From positions 744,001 through 808,000 of the forward strand of contig JAHLKI010000004.1 in NCBI GenBank assembly GCA_025602905.1: a stretch of DNA of 64,000 bases, read 5' to 3'. The translations under genes and the position numbers were made by a program. Position 1 is the first letter of the stretch. Every line of letters starts with the position of its first letter. Origin of the DNA: Phlyctochytrium arcticum (Eukaryota > Chytridiomycota > Chytridiomycetes > Chytridiales > Chytridiaceae). Positions 60,290 to 64,000 of this stretch are shown here, piece after piece. Under the pieces are notes generated by a model. That model was not told the DNA's origin. It saw nothing but the letters and a program-made list of their open reading frames with translations, and made no database searches.

Positions 60290-61053
60290 CTATTTCTCAA
60301 GTCCATTCTGAACATAGAACGCGTTCAAAATGCTAACAATCTTTTCTAATGCAACCAGCCATTTGCCCATCTCTACATATAGCTTCTCCTGGTCCGATCC
60401 AAGCTTGGCGTAAAAGTCCTTTCGGTAAGGGCACGCCTTCATTGCGAGCTGTCAAAAAATAAATTAGCAACGGGAGGGGGGGATCCGAGGGAAATCCGAC
60501 GAGCGACTTACAGAGAAGACGGGTCGAACCATGAAGCTGTGAAACTTGGACAGAGTTTGCTCGTATGCCTTGGTGAATGATACAGTTAATTCCTCAGACT
60601 TGTCATCCAGATTTCTCCGCAAGCCTTTGGCGGTAAACTCCAAACCACGCTTCAACCACAGCAAACCGTCAGTTGCCGTCTTCTTTCCTTCGGCCTTCTC
60701 GCTCTGAACGAGTTCTTGCAACGTCTTGTTCTTCTCTGGGCTCTCGGTATAACGCGTACGAATTTTCTGTGTCATACACATTCATTAGATTTGTGAGCCG
60801 ACCGCTGATGGCTCATTACTCACAGTGATGTTGCCTTGCAGATCAGATTTGACGGGGCCAAAAGCAGCACCCATTGAGTCTAGCGCAGCATTAGATCAAC
60901 GGCGACTCTGGATGGCTCATATGCATTGTCCATACCAAACAACTTTGTGAGAGAGTCGGTGGCCTCCAAAAACGGAATAGTGTCAATGTGCTCATTGGTG
61001 CCGACGGGCACGTCCACATAGGACCGAGACATTGTTTCGAAAAAGTCAGGCAT
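60290..61053 (-). CDS. Glycolipid transfer protein (GLTP/HET-C2)
   Basis: Cytosolic protein moving glycosphingolipids between membranes. All sugar-binding residues are visible: KSDLQGNITKI (Asp-48, Asn-52, Lys-55 equivalents), GLLWLKRGLEFT (Trp-96) and FHSFMVRPVFS (His-140). N terminus FFETMSRSYVDVPV and IPFLEATDSLTKLFG are typical; the end YVQNGLEK follows a normal last helix. Four exons. The start is the ATG at 61053. Convergent with BET3. Confidence 0.93.
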
Positions 61054-61953
61054 GGTGAGCGGTACAAGAAAGATTGAAAGTGATTATTTGGTGGTAGATC
61101 GCTTCAAGATGATGCGGTTTCTGCGGCAGGATGCGCCGTCATCAGCGACGCGAGTGCAGCGCCACACATGTGACCTATGGGTGCCATAGCAACAATTTTC
61201 TCATTTAAGCCAGGTTTGCGCCGACCTGACGCTCTTCATTCCCATCCACGCAAGGTAAGATATCCCGACCGAACGCCCTTCCCACATTTTACTGCCATCC
61301 CAACATGTATCTGATGAGTACATATGGATTTTAAACGTCTTAGCACGAAAGTGCGTTGCTGATGTTACATATGTCTGCCTTCCTACTGACCCACATGGGG
61401 GCGATGCTATGCGAGCGAGAGGGACTGTTTGATGCGTCTTGGGACTATCACTGACCTTCTTCTCTTCATTCTATCCATCAGATTAGGAACGCGTTCTCCA
61501 CATACTTGCGTTGGTCGCTGACTGTTCCTTGCGAGCCTAACAGCAAAATCAAGATCTGGATCATTTCTGTTACGCCCGCTGGGTCATTTCGGATGCAGTA
61601 GTCATTAGGATTGCTTTTGGAATGTGCAAAGATGACAATTTTCTGTCACCGCAAGGATTTGTTCAGGAGCCTGCCTCGGCAGGAGAACCCACCTGGACTG
61701 CCTTGCAAATGGTGTACACTTCCGCCCCTCAGGCGTGTCTGAGCACATACCCTTGCTACATTGTATAGATCTTTCATAGCGCGTCTATGGTGAATAAATT
61801 TGCATCGTCCATCAAATTGGCGTTATACTTGAAAAGGTTAGAAAAGCAGTTTGAAATGAAGTGAGATGAGATGGGAAAACATCTATTGGCCGAATAAAAA
61901 GAAAGCACAGAATGAAAGTTACAGCTGGTATTGAATCGAGACATCTATACAGA
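61054..61953. other. 900-base region without a supported gene
   Basis: Between the cyclophilin 3' end and the GLTP ATG. It holds a 55-codon minus-strand open segment (61478-61642) preceded by an acceptor-like GACAG, and a short perfect hairpin (CCTGCC-TC-GGCAGG) near 61671. No complete gene could be assembled. Confidence 0.45.
61478..61642 (-). other. Unassigned open segment resembling a terminal exon
   Basis: After an acceptor-like sequence the minus strand reads KIVIFAHSKSNPNDYCIRND and on through TEMIQILILLLGSQG to FLI and TGA. Composition is protein-like and stop-free, but no ATG-bearing upstream exon joins cleanly. It may be a small gene, a gene remnant or chance. Confidence 0.25.
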
Positions 61954-62622
61954 CTACAGTTCTCCGGATGCCGCGATGACAATCTTGGCGGAGGGCTTGC
62001 CGGAAGACGCTCCGTATTGCTCAATCTTCTTGACAACATCCATGCCGGCAGAGACTTTGCCAAACACAACGTGCTTGCCGTCCAGCCATGGCGTCTGCGT
62101 TGTGCAGATGAAGAACTGCGAGCCATTGGTGTTACGTCCAGCGTTGGCCATCGACAAAACCCCCTCTCCAGTGTGCTTCAACGTAAAGTCCTCATCCGCA
62201 AACTTCTCTCCATAGATGGACTTGCCACCGGTACCATCACCCCGAGTAAAGTCTCCTCCCTGGCACATGAAGTTTGGGATAACGCGGCTGTTATGTAGGG
62301 TAAGACATTTGACAAAGGGATGAAAGATTACAAACAAAAGACGTACTGGAAGGAAGACCCAGCATATCCAAAGCCCTTCTCGCCGGTGCACAGGGCGCGG
62401 AAGTTTTCTGCAGTCTTGGGGACAACATCATTTCGCAACTATTCAAAGATTTTCTTTAGGAACAGGACTCATTCACAGTTCGGTTTTGGTGCATACCTCC
62501 ATCTCGATCCGGCCAAGCGCTTGTCCGTTTGCAGTCATGTCAAAAAAGACTTTGGAGTTGGCAACCCTTGACTGAAGGGTCGCGGCAAAGCGAAGAGCAG
62601 CGCTGCTACGGAAAGGGCTCAT
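61954..62622 (-). CDS. CPR3: Cyclophilin, probably mitochondrial peptidyl-prolyl isomerase
   Basis: PPIase of the cyclophilin A/D type. After a presequence-like N terminus ([19 protein letters not shown]), the enzyme reads [40 protein letters not shown], the active site [39 protein letters not shown] and [14 protein letters not shown]. The catalytic Arg (FHRVIP), Gln in QGGDF, Phe and Trp (WLDGKH) are all present. The arginine-rich, acid-free leader suggests mitochondrial import, as in yeast Cpr3. Three exons; stop at 61954, start ATG at 62622. Confidence 0.93.
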
Positions 62623-62864
62623 GGTTGATGTTTTTGATTCTGAGAAGGTTGGAATTGGAGGTGGTGGACAACCATCTCCCCAAAGTCGGGAGCGTCTCGG
62701 GCGAGGTAATATCCGGTTCCAATCGCTCGCCGGGGGGAGACAACCAAGCCACCTCCGGACCGACAGCTCGGTAACAACGTCCAGACCAAGGAATTCGAAA
62801 TACAAGTTCACAACATATATTGCCAACCAAAAAAGTTTAAACTATCTATTCGCTCTTCTATCTT

Positions 62865-64000
62865 CTATTTCTTTGTAGTCTGACTAGTATAGCCTTCTAA
62901 TTGAGCTAAGAATCGTTCCATCATCGCTTCAAAAATGGGGTTTGCTTCAAGGTGGTCCTCGAGCTTGAAATGGAAGCTTTGAAGTTGCTCCAAAGCTGCC
63001 TTTACGCGGGTTTTGCGGTGGTTCTTCTTGACCTGCGCCGGAGTCACCACAATTTCCCTGACAGGCGCCGTTCCTCGGCCCCAATAAAGCTCAAATCCCG
63101 ATTCTTCAAAATCTCCAATAAACCTTTCCCACGCGGCGTCGGTGAAAGTGGTCTCCTCCGCGCACATGTCTTGGTGAAAGAGATGGACACACGGGAGCAT
63201 ATACTGGCGGGAAAACATGCAATTGCAGTCGAGGTTGTCGATTTGGGGCACTGGCTTACCCTTTTCGATGCGAACGGCGACCATCATAATCTGATCGACC
63301 ACAAGACGTTGTAATGGATGCGGTAACTTTGCTGGAGCAGGATACTGGGCAGTGTGAGTCAAGCGCTTACGGCGGAACGTGTAATCTTGCTGTGCCGCGT
63401 TTTTAGCGTAGCGCTCGTTGACATTCACAATAGTTTTGACCGCCCCACAAAGTGTAGCAGTTGGCTTGCCAACATCCTTTAATTGCTTGTGGTAGGACTC
63501 GAGAGCGTTGGTCGACGTTATCTGCAGGAGCACTGGCGAATGCTGCCTTGCACCCATCGACCAACATTCAAGATGATCCATGTTGGTCCAGTTTCTTTTA
63601 AGATATGTCGCCATATGTGCAGGAGCTCCGGCGATTGCTTCGTCGACCAATTGACGGCAACCGAGGCGGGTCCTCTTATTAAGAGCATGCATCATCTTGG
63701 CGTATGTCGCACGGTGACTGGTCAAATGCTTCATAAACGTACGCATGACGTGAACCTGGAATAGTGAACGTCAGTCTCTCTCCTCGTTAGCCTCTTTCCT
63801 GAATGCCACATTAAACAAGGAAAAAGCATGCCAAACCTTGCAATAATAAATACGGGGTGTTTCTTCACCAGCTGCCATGCCTGGAAAAGCCTTCCGGATG
63901 CCAAGGTTCTCAATATGAGATTGGTCAATCATCACATTGTTTGGAATCCACTTCTTTCCAGTTTCAGCGAGAACAAGATTTCGCAAGGCATTAAGCCCAG
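62865..64000 (-). mobile_element. MULE-type transposase with SWIM zinc finger, cut by the window edge
   Basis: C-terminal part of a Mutator-like transposase. The part nearest the right edge reads NVMIDQSHIENLGIRKAFPG, then after an intron (about 63757-63769 to 63838) YYCKVHVMRTFMKHL; together these match the second catalytic Asp and the C/H motif of MULE transposases. Downstream is a SWIM finger, CNCMFSRQYMLPCVHLF (C-x-C, C-x-H). The frame is then intact to a stop at 62865. The first catalytic Asp, the start and the terminal inverted repeats lie beyond the window. No frame disruption is seen, so it may be a recent or domesticated copy. Confidence 0.75.

Noticed and set aside
61660..61690. Short perfect hairpin CCTGCC-TC-GGCAGG as a terminator or RNA gene
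   Set aside because: Six-base stem with a two-base loop and no T tract; too short to support a terminator, tRNA or structured RNA.

Overview
The window looks like nuclear DNA of a zoosporic (chytrid-type) fungus. Genes are dense, on both strands, and interrupted by many short GT-AG introns of about 50-80 bases. Several families are typical of fungi: a PHD-JmjC Jhd1 demethylase, Nnf1, an Fpk1/Nrc-2-type AGC kinase with DFD in place of DFG, eIF1A and Srp40. Other genes point to a flagellated lineage: a probable TALPID3-like centriolar protein and a 12-transmembrane double cyclase. The order is an inference; no rRNA or other marker is present to fix it. No tRNA, rRNA or CRISPR array was seen.

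Layout, left to right: JHD1/KDM2 histone demethylase (+); kinetochore NNF1 (-); calcineurin B (-); a large TALPID3-like coiled-coil gene (+); CDC7 kinase (-); mitochondrial tryptophanyl-tRNA synthetase (+); cyclopropane-fatty-acid synthase (-); a small head-plus-coiled-coil protein that may be XRCC4/PAXX-like (+); eIF1A (-); SRP40/NOLC1 (+); a 2,099-residue acidic coiled-coil protein (+); an 88-residue orphan (+); phosphoenolpyruvate carboxylase (-); a JMJD7-like hydroxylase (-); the double cyclase (+); DJ-1 (+); an Fpk1-like kinase (-); ASH2 (-); a polyproline/WH2 protein (+); a 220-residue orphan (+); a GRF zinc-finger protein (+); UBC6/UBE2J (+); VAMP7 (-); an IQ-motif protein (+); BET3/TRAPPC3 (+); a glycolipid transfer protein (-); a mitochondrial cyclophilin (-); and a MULE/SWIM transposase cut by the right edge (-).

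Most genes are independent housekeeping or regulatory genes, and no operon or biosynthetic cluster is visible. Loose themes are chromatin (JHD1, ASH2, CDC7, NNF1), membrane traffic and lipids (VAMP7, BET3, GLTP, UBC6, Fpk1-like kinase, CFA synthase) and signalling (calcineurin B, cyclase). The most unusual items are an intron-containing PEP carboxylase, a family not normally associated with fungi, and a 12-TM cyclase whose two catalytic halves appear in the reverse order to animal adenylyl cyclases and whose reading frame needs a 7-base microexon.

Starts were placed on ATG codons. Several long open frames begin at TTG or GTG and were shortened or extended by a spliced exon. Exon joins were made by eye from GT-AG sites and frame continuity, so they are provisional.
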